Source of the DNA: an uncultured Rhodospirillales bacterium
GTDB lineage: Bacteria; Pseudomonadota; Alphaproteobacteria; RF32; CAG-239
Reading direction: 5' to 3'
NCBI GenBank assembly: GCA_902763185.1
Contig: CACWQT010000007.1
Coordinates: 1 to 64,000, forward strand
DNA: 64,000 nt
Below, piece by piece: positions 44,819 to 53,476 of the stretch. Position numbers and translations under genes: made by a program. A model generated the notes under the pieces. It did no database searches, was not told the origin of the DNA, and worked only from the letters and a program-made list of their open reading frames with translations. Position 1 is the first letter of the stretch. Each line of letters starts with the position of its first letter.

Positions 44819-45238
44819 CTAAAGTTGAGAAAGCTCCTTTTCTGTAAAAGTGATAATCTCTGTTTTGTTGTACAAAGCGTTAAGCTTATCCAGGCGTAAA
44901 TTGGTCTTAAAGTGGATATAACCGATAAAGATAGTTAGGGCGATAATAGCACCTAAGAGTAGATACCAGTGATTGATAGACCACTTTTCTTCAATACCAA
45001 CAAAAATGCCGTATGTGCCAAAGATAAAAGTTGCTAAACACAAAAAACAAAGCACTTTAACTGTCTTGTTTGATAAATTTTGAGCTGCGATAAAAGCTTC
45101 AGCTCCAGCTTCATTTTTGGCAAATACAACAGTTCCGTTGATTGTTCCACAGTGTGAATAGCCGCACTCTTTGGGCGAATTGCCGAACTTCTTTTTAAAA
45201 GCAGGCAACGCATTTCTTAATAATTCTTGTTCTGTCAT
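44819..45238 (-). CDS. Hypothetical two-helix membrane protein
   Basis: 139 aa. Soluble N-terminal part (about 1-58, with two Cys near 25 and 30), two membrane helices (about 62-80 and 92-108), and a short cytoplasmic tail. No Shine-Dalgarno sequence precedes the ATG (AACATTTATCATT). No family recognised. Flanked by its own terminator; the divergent neighbour at 45392 is also an orphan without a ribosome site. Confidence 0.6.
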   Translation of the reverse strand: MTEQELLRNALPAFKKKFGNSPKECGYSHCGTINGTVVFAKNEAGAEAFIAAQNLSNKTVKVLCFLCLATFIFGTYGIFVGIEEKWSINHWYLLLGAIIALTIFIGYIHFKTNLRLDKLNALYNKTEIITFTEKELSQL

Positions 45239-45391
45239 AATGATAAATGTTTTATGATAATTTGGTTTGCGCTCACTTTAGTCCGTTTGTTTTTAAAATC
45301 AATGTAAAAGTTTGTTGTTGCAATTTTTTTGGTGCGGTTGTATAGCTATAAACAAATGAAATAATTATGTTAAACTAAAAAAATTAAGCGT

Positions 45392-45844
45392 ATGGTCTAT
45401 TTAATTATTATTGTTGTTATCGCTGTTGTGTGCGCTTGTGTGGTTATTACTTGGTTTGATGCAAAATGCGATAAGAAAGAGGAAATCTGGTCTATTTTGC
45501 AAAAGGTTGATAAGACTGATCCCAAGAAACGCCAAAGAAATGAGTATGATGCTTGGTTTGCCGCACATGTGGAAGACTTTGCTAAGTCTAAGAAATTGAT
45601 GGGGTATATCGGGGGTTACGGATATTTGGAAGATGCTTTCTGGGAGAATATTAAAGATCCTGATAAAAACTCTCAGCTTCAGAAAAATATTATCCGCGCA
45701 AGAAGCGAGGAATATTCTAATCTGCTTTATAACTTTACCCAAAAGTATCAGTTGTTACCTGAGGTTAAAACATGGCTTAAGCTTAACAGGTTGAAGCATT
45801 GGAGCGCATATAACTGGTGCAAGAAAGCCTATTCTGATTTTTAA
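45392..45844 (+). CDS. Hypothetical membrane-anchored protein
   Basis: 150 aa. One N-terminal membrane helix (about 2-21), then a charged, aromatic-rich soluble domain with several Trp/Tyr. No Shine-Dalgarno sequence (TTAAGCGT before the ATG). No family recognised. Terminator follows. Confidence 0.6.
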   Translation: MVYLIIIVVIAVVCACVVITWFDAKCDKKEEIWSILQKVDKTDPKKRQRNEYDAWFAAHVEDFAKSKKLMGYIGGYGYLEDAFWENIKDPDKNSQLQKNIIRARSEEYSNLLYNFTQKYQLLPEVKTWLKLNRLKHWSAYNWCKKAYSDF

Positions 45845-45846
45845 CA

Positions 45847-45880
45847 ATAAAGCCGTTCTACATGAGCGGCTTTATTTTTG
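45847..45880. terminator. Bidirectional terminator
   Basis: AAAGCCG/CGGCTTT arms between the converging genes at 45392 and 45886. Confidence 0.8.
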
Positions 45881-45885
45881 TGTGG

Positions 45886-48297
45886 TTAGCATTTTTCTAA
45901 GAAACTGCCTAAAATTTTCTTTTTGCCACAGGTGTCAAAGTTTACTTCGCACTTATCGCCGTCAACATCGATGATTCGTCCATAGCCGAAACTGGCGTGA
46001 TATACGCGTAAGCCTACTAGAGGTGATGTTTTCTTTTTTTGATAAAAATAGTCATTTTGAGGATATGGTGTGTAAGTTTCCTCATCAGCATATTCATCGT
46101 AGGCGACACTTTCATAGCTATCAAAATAACCGTGCTTTTCTTGTTTGCGATATTTATTATATCCGCCGCCATAGCGATAACCGCCGCGGCTGTTTTGATA
46201 GCCGTCTGAGTGTTTGGTATAATAATCTCTGCCGCCACCATAGCTATTATTATAATTGTTTGTTTTTTGAGGCGACCCATATCCGGTGTTATTTATAAGA
46301 TCTATGCAAGCGGTTGGCAATTCGTTTATAAAGCGAGACGGAAGATTATTTTGCCATTGTCCGTATAGCTTGCGATTGAATGCCATGGTAATGTATAATA
46401 ATTTGCGGGCGCGTGTAATGGCAACATAAGCTAGGCGACGTTCTTCTTCTATGCTACCGTCGTCACCGCAATCTATGCATTTTTGGTGTGGAAACAAGCC
46501 TTCTTCCCAGCCGGGGAGAAAGACCGCGTCAAATTCCAAGCCTTTAGCCGCATGTAAAGTAGAAATGATTACTTTGTTACTGTTGTCGCTGTATTCGTTG
46601 TCTATAACGAGGCTAACATGCTCTAAGAAGTCGGCTAATGTCGGATATGTATCACCGTCGCTCATGACGTTTAAGAGTTCTTTGATGTTTTCAATACGTC
46701 CGGGGGCTTCTACGGATTTATCTTGCTCCAACATTTCCATATAGCCGGATTCTGTTACAACTTGTTCAGCAAGCTCGCCCAGAGTAATTGCCGGCATAAT
46801 TTTGCGCCATTCTTCCATGTGCTTAACAAAAAGTTCAATATTGCCGCGTGTCTTTCCGGTTATGGAATTATCTTCAAGCAGGCGAACCATGGCATGATAG
46901 AGAGGAATCCGTTCTATTTTGGCGCGTTCACGGAATTTATCGATAGTTTTTTCGCCGATGCCACGAGCCGGTTTGTTGATAATACGTTCAAAAGCCAGAT
47001 CGTCGCTTGGTTGTAAAATCAAGCGGAAATAAGCAAGCATGTCTCTGATTTCGGTGCGTTCATAGAATTTTAAGCCGCCGATAACTTTGTAGGGGATTTG
47101 CTCTTTGATGAAAACTTCTTCAAAAGCGCGCGTCTGTGAGGCGGTGCGCACCAGAATGGACATTTGTTCATAGGCAAAACCATCATATTTCAGACTTGAA
47201 ATTTTTTGTGCAATATATTTTGCTTCATCATCACCACTATAGGTGCTGACGACTTTAATTTTTTCATTTTTGCAGTCTGATACAGGACTGTGTTCGGCAA
47301 CTTTAAGGGTTTTACCAAGGCGCTTGGCATTATGACTGATAACAGCAGAGGCGGCGGTTAAGATATTGGCGGTGGAGCGATAATTTCTCTCCAGTCTGAT
47401 GGTTGTGGCATCAGGGAAATCCTCATTAAATTTTAAGATATTTTCTATTTCCGCGCCGCGCCAAGAATAAATGGATTGATCATCGTCACCGACACAACAG
47501 ATGTTTCGGTGTTTTTGCGAGAGTAATCGCAAAAGCAGATATTGTGTAACGTTGGTGTCTTGGTATTCATCAACCATGATGTATTGGAAACGTTCTTGAT
47601 ATTCTGCCAAAACTTCGGCGTTTTTCATTAAGATTTCTAAGGTATAGAGTAAAATGTCACCAAAATCTACGCAATTTAATTCAATCAAACGTGCTTGATA
47701 TTCTTTATAGATGAAAGCAGTAATGTTTGTTTTGTAATCTAAAGCAACTTTGTCTATGGTCAGCCCCTTGTCTTTGAAATGTGAAATTTTTTCCAATACG
47801 GCTTGAGGGGTATATTGTTTTTCATCAATATTGTTTTCTTGTAAGATTTTTTTGATGAGTCGCTTTTGGTCATCTTCGCCTAAAATGGTAAAGTTTGGTT
47901 TTAAGTCGGCAAGTTCGGGATATTTTCTTAAAATTTTGACACAAATACTATGAAAAGTTCCAAGCCAAACAGAATTTACCGTATCACCGATAAATTGGCG
48001 AACGCGCTCTTTCATTTCGTTTGCGGCGCGGTTGGTAAATGTTACAACCAAGCAATTCCATGGGCGTGTTTTGCCTTGATTTAGGATATAAGCCAAGCGT
48101 GTGGTTAAAACTTTAGTCTTGCCTGTGCCGGCACCAGCCAAAACAAGAAGAGGGCCTTCGGTTTTTAGAACAGCGTCCTTTTGTTCGGGATTAAGGTCTT
48201 CTAAAAATTGCGACGTCGGCATTAATGCCTCTGTATTGTTATATACAGGGGCGGAGGTTTCATCATCTGTCTCGTCAAAATCAAAAATGTTGTTCAT
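45886..48297 (-). CDS. uvrD: UvrD/PcrA-type superfamily 1A DNA helicase
   Basis: 803 aa. Q-motif LNPEQKDAV (about 35-43), Walker A AGAGTGKT (54-61), DEYQDTN, GDDDQSIYSWRGA, and later LSTLHAAKGLEFDAVF-type motif V are all present: a 3'-5' helicase for excision and mismatch repair. Residues about 669-756 are a Tyr/Gly/Asn-rich disordered segment with RGG-like repeats; residues about 757-803 form the small C-terminal beta domain (LVGLRVYHASFGYGRI) seen in PcrA/UvrD, which in PcrA binds RNA polymerase. UvrD versus PcrA naming is open. Confidence 0.95.
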   Translation of the reverse strand: MNNIFDFDETDDETSAPVYNNTEALMPTSQFLEDLNPEQKDAVLKTEGPLLVLAGAGTGKTKVLTTRLAYILNQGKTRPWNCLVVTFTNRAANEMKERVRQFIGDTVNSVWLGTFHSICVKILRKYPELADLKPNFTILGEDDQKRLIKKILQENNIDEKQYTPQAVLEKISHFKDKGLTIDKVALDYKTNITAFIYKEYQARLIELNCVDFGDILLYTLEILMKNAEVLAEYQERFQYIMVDEYQDTNVTQYLLLRLLSQKHRNICCVGDDDQSIYSWRGAEIENILKFNEDFPDATTIRLERNYRSTANILTAASAVISHNAKRLGKTLKVAEHSPVSDCKNEKIKVVSTYSGDDEAKYIAQKISSLKYDGFAYEQMSILVRTASQTRAFEEVFIKEQIPYKVIGGLKFYERTEIRDMLAYFRLILQPSDDLAFERIINKPARGIGEKTIDKFRERAKIERIPLYHAMVRLLEDNSITGKTRGNIELFVKHMEEWRKIMPAITLGELAEQVVTESGYMEMLEQDKSVEAPGRIENIKELLNVMSDGDTYPTLADFLEHVSLVIDNEYSDNSNKVIISTLHAAKGLEFDAVFLPGWEEGLFPHQKCIDCGDDGSIEEERRLAYVAITRARKLLYITMAFNRKLYGQWQNNLPSRFINELPTACIDLINNTGYGSPQKTNNYNNSYGGGRDYYTKHSDGYQNSRGGYRYGGGYNKYRKQEKHGYFDSYESVAYDEYADEETYTPYPQNDYFYQKKKTSPLVGLRVYHASFGYGRIIDVDGDKCEVNFDTCGKKKILGSFLEKC

Positions 48298-48416
48298 CTT
48301 ATTAAATTTCTTGTTTTTTTATCCCTAGAATCTTATATAAACTTTATAGAGGATTTTTTGATAAAGAAAAGAATTTTATTTATTTTTAGAACAGAAATAA
48401 AACATTTGGGGGTAAG

Positions 48417-49406
48417 ATGAGCGAAGTTAAAGAAAAAATTATTGCTTTACAAAAGTATTTAGATAGCCGAATTATCGGGCAAAAGGAGTTGGTTAAAAAA
48501 CTGATAATCACGTTGTTGGCCGATGGTCATGCACTTCTTGAAGGTGCTCCGGGGCTTGCAAAAACCAAGGCAATTAAAACTTTGTCTGAATGTATACAGG
48601 CGCAATATAATCGTATTCAATTTACACCGGATTTGTTGCCGTCAGATATTACAGGTAGCGATATTTATGTGGCAGAACGTGGAGATTTTGAGTTTCGTAA
48701 AGGGCCGATTTTTGCCAATATGGTGCTGGCTGATGAAATTAACCGTGCGCCGGCGAAGGTGCAGTCGGCGTTGTTGGAGGCCATGGCAGAGAGACAAGTT
48801 AGCGTGGGTGGTAAACAATATCGCTTGCCGGATTTGTTTTTGGTTTTAGCCACACAAAACCCGATTGAACAAGAAGGTACATATAATCTTCCGGAAGCGC
48901 AGTTGGACCGCTTTTTGATGTATATTAAAATTGATCAGCCGGGGGCAGATGTGGAACGTAAAATCTTGAAGTTGGTTCGTTCAGAACAGCTAGGGGTTAA
49001 GGAGCAAGATGAAGCATGGAAAGAGTTTTCTAAAACAGTTGGCAAAATTACAATTGAAGATGTAATATCAGCCCGACGTGAAGTGCTCTCAATGCATGTT
49101 AGCGAATCGCTTGAAGAATATTTGGTGCAATTGATTGTCGCAACGCGCCAACCGGAGAAATACGATGCCTCGCTTAAATCTCAAATTTTATACGGAGCAA
49201 GTCCGCGCGCGACAATTGCTTTAGATAAATGTGCTAAAATCAATGCGTGGTTAGACGGGCGTGATTTTGTTACGCCAGAAGATATTCATGCGGTGATTTA
49301 TGACGTGTTGCGGCATCGTATCATTTTGAGCTTTGAAGCACAAGCCGAAGGTATTACTGCCGATGACATTATTACAACTTTATTGAAATTGGTGCCATTG
49401 CCCTAA
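48417..49406 (+). CDS. MoxR-family AAA+ ATPase
   Basis: 329 aa. Walker A GAPGLAKT (43-50), Walker B VLADEINRAPAKVQSALLEAMAER (about 101-124), sensor FLVLATQNPIEQEGTYNLPEAQLDRF. Chaperone-like ATPase that works with a partner carrying a VWA domain. GGGGG-type site before the ATG; followed after 16 bp by a DUF58 gene, its usual partner. Divergent from uvrD. Confidence 0.95.
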   Translation: MSEVKEKIIALQKYLDSRIIGQKELVKKLIITLLADGHALLEGAPGLAKTKAIKTLSECIQAQYNRIQFTPDLLPSDITGSDIYVAERGDFEFRKGPIFANMVLADEINRAPAKVQSALLEAMAERQVSVGGKQYRLPDLFLVLATQNPIEQEGTYNLPEAQLDRFLMYIKIDQPGADVERKILKLVRSEQLGVKEQDEAWKEFSKTVGKITIEDVISARREVLSMHVSESLEEYLVQLIVATRQPEKYDASLKSQILYGASPRATIALDKCAKINAWLDGRDFVTPEDIHAVIYDVLRHRIILSFEAQAEGITADDIITTLLKLVPLP

Positions 49407-49422
49407 GGTAAAGAGGTTATAA

Positions 49423-50361
49423 ATGTTTTTTAAGAAAAAAACATCTCCTGAGAATAGTTTTAACGGTTTATCAGCCTCGTTAGATGAGTTGATAGAGCAA
49501 AAGAAGTATTTGCCTTATATCAAAAAGAGACAAAATAACTTTACCTCGGATCAAGCGGGAGACATTCGTTCTGCTTTTAAGGGGCGCGGTATGGAGTTTG
49601 ATGAGGTGCGCACTTATGGTTTTGGTGATGATGTCAGAGATATAGATTGGCGTGTGACAGCCAGAAAAAATGAGCCTTACACCAAAGTCTTTTCAGAAGA
49701 AAAAGACCGTGAAGTTTATGTGGTTTTGGATTTATCGGCATATATGTTATTTGGAACCAAAAAGGAACTTAAATCTGTAGCGGCGGCAAAATTAGCGGCG
49801 TTGCTTGGTTGGCAAAGTATGGCTAACAAGGACAGATTCGGTTTGGTGCTTTATAACGGCAAGGAAACGCGTGTGTTTAAACCGCAAAATAACCAAAAGA
49901 ATTTGATGGCGGTATTGAAAGCAATATCAGAGACGAGTTCTGATGTGCTCAAACTTTCTGATGAAGATAAAGCAACAGCACAAAATGATATCACCGAGCC
50001 GTTGCGCTTTTTGCAGTATAATATCAAAAGCCGCGCAATGGTGTTTGTATTAAGTGATTTTAAGAAAATCAACGCTGAGGGATTGAAATCTTTAGTTGCA
50101 CTTACCAAGAGATGTCGCGTCTATTGCGTTAATATTTATGATTATATTGAAGAGGTTCCTCCGGATTCAGGTGAATATATGGCAGAGTATAATGGCGAAA
50201 AATTGATATTTGATTCGTCTCCAGAAGCATATAAGCGCACATATTATAATTACTTTTTAGAAAAGCGCCGAGCAATGGAGAATTTTTGCCGTAAGTTTAA
50301 TTGTCAGTATCTCAATATCCGCACAGACAGACCGCTTTATAAGCAGCTTAGAATATTGTAA
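49423..50361 (+). CDS. DUF58 (VWA-like) partner of MoxR
   Basis: 312 aa. DUF58 hallmark RGMEFDEVRTYGFGDDVRDIDWRVTAR (about residues 47-73) followed by a VWA-like domain beginning VYVVLDLSAYMLFG (about 96-109). The MIDAS DxSxS is partly changed (DLSAY). No membrane segment. Cytoplasmic binding partner of the MoxR ATPase; the client is unknown. The BatA/BatB/BatD genes that usually follow are absent and a glycosyltransferase comes next. Confidence 0.92.
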   Translation: MFFKKKTSPENSFNGLSASLDELIEQKKYLPYIKKRQNNFTSDQAGDIRSAFKGRGMEFDEVRTYGFGDDVRDIDWRVTARKNEPYTKVFSEEKDREVYVVLDLSAYMLFGTKKELKSVAAAKLAALLGWQSMANKDRFGLVLYNGKETRVFKPQNNQKNLMAVLKAISETSSDVLKLSDEDKATAQNDITEPLRFLQYNIKSRAMVFVLSDFKKINAEGLKSLVALTKRCRVYCVNIYDYIEEVPPDSGEYMAEYNGEKLIFDSSPEAYKRTYYNYFLEKRRAMENFCRKFNCQYLNIRTDRPLYKQLRIL

Positions 50362-50370
50362 GGGACGTTA

Positions 50371-51432
50371 ATGAATAAAGTTTTTAAGAAATTATGTTTT
50401 TTAGCTATGACAGCGTTTTTTTTAGCTGGTGTTATTTATTGGTGGCAACAGAAAAAAATAACTTTTAGCGTGATTATACCGGTCTATAATGCTGAAAAAT
50501 ATTTACCTAAATGTTTAGACAGTATTTTTGTTCAAAATGGGGATTTTGAGGTTATTGCGGTTAATGACGGCTCTAAAGATAAGTCTTTGCAAATTTTGCA
50601 AGAATATGCAAAGAAGCATAAAAATCTCAAAATTATTGATCAAAAAAATCAAGGAATTGCGGCAGCCAGAAATAACGGATTGCATGCGGCGACAAAAAAG
50701 TATGTCACATTTGTTGATAATGATGATTGGTTAGAGCCGGACACTTTTGAATTAGCTGAAAAGGCAATTAAACAGGATAAGCCAGATGTATTATTAACGG
50801 GATATGCGGATATTTATGACCGAGAGTGGGTTAAACAAGTCAGAGGTCTAAAAGATGCTGAAGCCGTTCCTGAAATTAACCGGTTTGTTAATCATGGGTT
50901 AGATAAGCTAGCGATGCTTTCTCCGTTTTTTAGTAAAGAAGCTCATGCCGATTTATATAATGACGGTGGGGGTGTTCGTGCGCGTTTTTATCGGAAATCT
51001 TTTTTGGATAAGCATAATATTTATTTTGAGGATATGTTTGGCGAAGATATATTTTTTGCTTTTCGGGCGTATGCATATAATCCTTTAATCTCGGTTTTAA
51101 ATGTGCCGGTTTATAATTATCTTAATCGGGTTGATGCCGCGTCTAAGAGTGAAAAAATTATCAACTCTATTGCTAAAAGCATGGAAAGATTGCGACAAAT
51201 TCCGGAATATAAAACAGCAACAAGGCGTGAGCAAATGCTGATGGATGATTATTGGCTTGCGATGTATTTGGTGGGTTTTGCTAATTTGGAGCGTCATGGA
51301 ATAGCTCCTCAAAGTGGGTTTGAGCAAGCATCTCGCGCTTTGCAGAGCTTTTCTATTTATAATGAAAAAGAGCTAAAGTCTGCACGAAATTATCAGAAAT
51401 TACGCAATATGTTAATGGGTGGCACTCATTAG
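50371..51432 (+). CDS. Membrane-anchored family 2 glycosyltransferase
   Basis: 353 aa. An N-terminal membrane helix (about 8-25) precedes a GT-A fold: FSVIIPVYNAEKYLPKCLDSIF (about 32-53), AVNDGSKDKSL (about 64-74), and FVDNDDWLEPD (about 114-124) with the metal-binding DxD as DND. It transfers a sugar from a nucleotide donor to an unknown acceptor, perhaps cell-surface. Nine bases after the DUF58 gene, so probably in the MoxR transcript. Tail-to-tail overlap of 4 bp with murA. Confidence 0.9.
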   Translation: MNKVFKKLCFLAMTAFFLAGVIYWWQQKKITFSVIIPVYNAEKYLPKCLDSIFVQNGDFEVIAVNDGSKDKSLQILQEYAKKHKNLKIIDQKNQGIAAARNNGLHAATKKYVTFVDNDDWLEPDTFELAEKAIKQDKPDVLLTGYADIYDREWVKQVRGLKDAEAVPEINRFVNHGLDKLAMLSPFFSKEAHADLYNDGGGVRARFYRKSFLDKHNIYFEDMFGEDIFFAFRAYAYNPLISVLNVPVYNYLNRVDAASKSEKIINSIAKSMERLRQIPEYKTATRREQMLMDDYWLAMYLVGFANLERHGIAPQSGFEQASRALQSFSIYNEKELKSARNYQKLRNMLMGGTH

Positions 51433-52721
51433 TCCGGTTCTTTAATCCGTTCAATATTTGCACCAACAGCTTTTAATTTTTCTTCCAAGTGTTCATAGCC
51501 GCGGTCAAGGTGATAAACGCGGTTAATAATGGTTTCGCCTTCGGCAACAAGGCCTGCTAATACAAGGGCAAAAGAAGCTCTCAGGTCGGTTGCCATTACC
51601 GGTGCACCGGAGAGTTTTTTAACACCGCGGATGATTGCAGAGGCGTGACCGTGAATATTGATGTTTGCGCCCATGCGGCAGAGCTCCGGCACATGCATAA
51701 AACGGTTTTCCCAAATGCTTTCGGTAACAAGAGACGCTCCTTCGGCAACAGTCATCAAAGCCATATATTGGGCTTGTAAGTCAGTTGGGAATCCGGGGTA
51801 ATAATCGGTATAAATATCTTCGCCAAAGATAGTTTTGTTTTGCGCATCAATAATAATGGAATTTTCTTTTTCTTCGACTGTGACGCCCATTTTTTCCAGA
51901 GTTCTTAAGGGTTGTTGCAAGTGCTCGGGGTTGGCGTTAATCAGTTCAATTTTTCCTTTGGTAATGGCTGCGGCAATAGCATAAGAGCCAGCCTCAATAC
52001 GGTCGGCAATAACAGCGTGTGTTGCACCGTGAAGTTCTTTAACGCCTTCAATCGTTAAGATTGAAGTGCCGCGTCCGAAAATTTTTGCGCCCATTGCACT
52101 TAATAAATCAATTAAATTTTCTATTTCCGGTTCTTTGGCGGCATTTTCTATTTTGGTAACACCTTCTGCTAAAACTGCGGCCATTAAGATATTACAAGTT
52201 GCACCGACAGAGGCTTTGCTAAAGATAATATGAGAGCCCTTTAATCCTTGTGGTGCATCAGCGATAACGTATCCGTTTTTGATTTCTATGGCTGCGCCCA
52301 TTTGTTCTAAAGAAGATAAGTGAATGTCCATCGGGCGAGCACCGATAGCGCAACCGCCGGGGAGTGAAAATTCTACATGATGAAAGCGGGCTAAAACCGG
52401 CCCTAGGACGTAATATGAAGCGCGCATTTTGCGAACAAAATCATATGGAGCAATCAGTTCTTTTATTTCATCAGCTTGGTAGGTATAGGTTTTGGTTATG
52501 TGTCCGCCATAAATTTCTTCTTTTTCAGAAATTTTTAGTCCCATATAGTTTAGGAGACTGTTTAAGAAGGTTATATCTGACAAAGCCGGAACATTTTTTA
52601 AGGTAACGGGTTCTTTGGTCAATAACGAAGCACAAACCAAAGGCAAAGCTGCATTTTTGGCTCCGCTGATATAGATTTTGCCGTTTAATTTGTTACCGCC
52701 GATGATTTTTATTTTATCCAT
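51429..52721 (-). CDS. murA: UDP-GlcNAc 1-carboxyvinyltransferase
   Basis: 430 aa. Catalytic Lys in SGAKNAAL (about residues 19-26), catalytic Cys in LPGGCAIGARPMDIH (about 120-134), DRIEAGSYA and DLRASFALVLAGL near the C-terminus. First committed step of peptidoglycan synthesis, transferring enolpyruvate from PEP. The Cys means fosfomycin sensitivity is expected. AGGAG site; preceded by the 42-codon gene after 26 bp. Confidence 0.97.
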   Translation of the reverse strand: MDKIKIIGGNKLNGKIYISGAKNAALPLVCASLLTKEPVTLKNVPALSDITFLNSLLNYMGLKISEKEEIYGGHITKTYTYQADEIKELIAPYDFVRKMRASYYVLGPVLARFHHVEFSLPGGCAIGARPMDIHLSSLEQMGAAIEIKNGYVIADAPQGLKGSHIIFSKASVGATCNILMAAVLAEGVTKIENAAKEPEIENLIDLLSAMGAKIFGRGTSILTIEGVKELHGATHAVIADRIEAGSYAIAAAITKGKIELINANPEHLQQPLRTLEKMGVTVEEKENSIIIDAQNKTIFGEDIYTDYYPGFPTDLQAQYMALMTVAEGASLVTESIWENRFMHVPELCRMGANINIHGHASAIIRGVKKLSGAPVMATDLRASFALVLAGLVAEGETIINRVYHLDRGYEHLEEKLKAVGANIERIKEPD

Positions 52722-52747
52722 AGTTGTTCTCCTTTACCGGTTAGGGG

Positions 52748-52876
52748 TTAGTTCTTTTTAGCCTGTTTTAGCTTTTGCAGAGCCTCGGCTTGTTTTTTTC
52801 TCTTTTCAAGATTTTTTTTAAGTGCTTTGGCTTCTTTTTCTATACGTGCATCTTGTCTTTTTTTTATATTTGCCAT
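52748..52876 (-). CDS. 42-residue basic coiled-coil protein upstream of murA
   Basis: Frame MANIKKRQDARIEKEAKALK, then about 22 further residues, ending in Lys-Asn before TAA. It has a near-consensus ribosome site (AAAGGAGGT) 5 nt before the ATG and regular Lys/Glu/Ala/Leu heptads, so a short helix or coiled coil is expected. It lies 26 bp before murA on the same strand and presumably shares its mRNA. No family recognised. Confidence 0.7.
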   Translation of the reverse strand: MANIKKRQDARIEKEAKALKKNLEKRKKQAEALQKLKQAKKN

Positions 52877-53024
52877 GGGACCTCCTTTGTTTGATGAGCT
52901 TATTTTAGTGTAAAATCGTATATAAATTCTTAAAAAGACAATGGATTCACAGGATATTTAGATAAAATTTATCGGCAAAAATCATAAGGTTATTATAAAT
53001 TTTTGTGAGAGGATAAAATTTTTC

Positions 53025-53052
53025 TTGCAATAATAAAAAAGTATGTTATAAA
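53025..53052 (+). promoter_or_regulatory. Promoter of the tRNA-Gly/tRNA-Pro unit
   Basis: TTGCAA, 16-nt spacer, TATAAA, about 20 bp before tRNA-Gly. Confidence 0.65.
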
Positions 53053-53071
53053 CAACACTCGTTAAGACGAT

Positions 53072-53146
53072 GCGGGTATAGCTCAGGGGTAGAGCGCAAC
53101 CTTGCCAAGGTTGATGTCGTGGGTCCGAATCCCATTGCCCGCTCCA
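53072..53146 (+). tRNA. tRNA-Gly(GCC)
   Basis: 75 nt including CCA. Anticodon loop TTGCCAA reads GCC. Acceptor GCGGGTA/TGCCCGC is good. The T-loop reads TCCGAAT, so position 55, normally T (pseudouridine in the RNA), is C. Confidence 0.93.
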
Positions 53147-53150
53147 ATTC

Positions 53151-53181
53151 CACCGTAAGCTATATGGCTTGCGGTTTTTTT
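53151..53181 (+). terminator. Hairpin with T-run between tRNA-Gly and tRNA-Pro
   Basis: CCGTAAGC/GCTTGCGG stem then seven T; tRNA-Pro may therefore depend on read-through or its own promoter. Confidence 0.75.
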
Positions 53182-53185
53182 GTAT

Positions 53186-53262
53186 CGGGACGTAGTTCAG
53201 CCTGGTAGAGCGCTTGCATGGGGTGCAAGAAGTCGGAGGTTCAAATCCTCTCGTCCCGACCA
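53186..53262 (+). tRNA. tRNA-Pro(GGG)
   Basis: 77 nt including CCA. Anticodon loop ATGGGGT reads GGG. Acceptor CGGGACG/CGTCCCG starts with C as usual for tRNA-Pro. T-arm GGAGG-TTCAAAT-CCTCT. Confidence 0.95.
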
Positions 53263-53272
53263 ATAAAGCAAA

Positions 53273-53300
53273 GACCAGCCCTTGTGGTTGGTTTGTGTTT
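53273..53300 (+). terminator. Probable terminator of tRNA-Pro
   Basis: ACCAGCC/GGTTGGT imperfect stem followed by a T-rich stretch. Confidence 0.5.
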
Positions 53301-53325
53301 TATTACCACGAAGTGGTTTGGATTT

Positions 53326-53442
53326 GAAGCTCCGAAAAAGGAGGTTCACTACAAATGAAAGCGAGACGGAAGTATCGCGGTCAGCCGTTAGGCTGATGAG
53401 TGCTCGTGCGCCGAAGGCAAAACTCTCGTTCCGACCAATAAA
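53326..53442 (+). repeat. tRNA-Pro-linked element with split T-arm copy
   Basis: Hairpin GAAGCTCC...GGAGGTTC, then a core of about 62-72 nt (53349-53420, containing GGTCAGCCGTTAGGCTGATGAG), then CTCTCGTTCCGACCAATAAA (53423-53442), a near copy of the tRNA-Pro 3' end (CTCTCGTCCCGACCAATAAA). GGAGGTTCA at 53340-53348 copies the 5' T-arm of tRNA-Pro. The core is shared with 55053-55184. Confidence 0.75.
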
Positions 53443-53476
53443 TAAGACAAAGACGACACGTATAGGAGATTTTTGT

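Noticed and set aside
53282..53476. N-terminal extension of the HD-domain protein
   Set aside because: It translates the tRNA-linked element; a good ribosome site and ATG lie at 53477.
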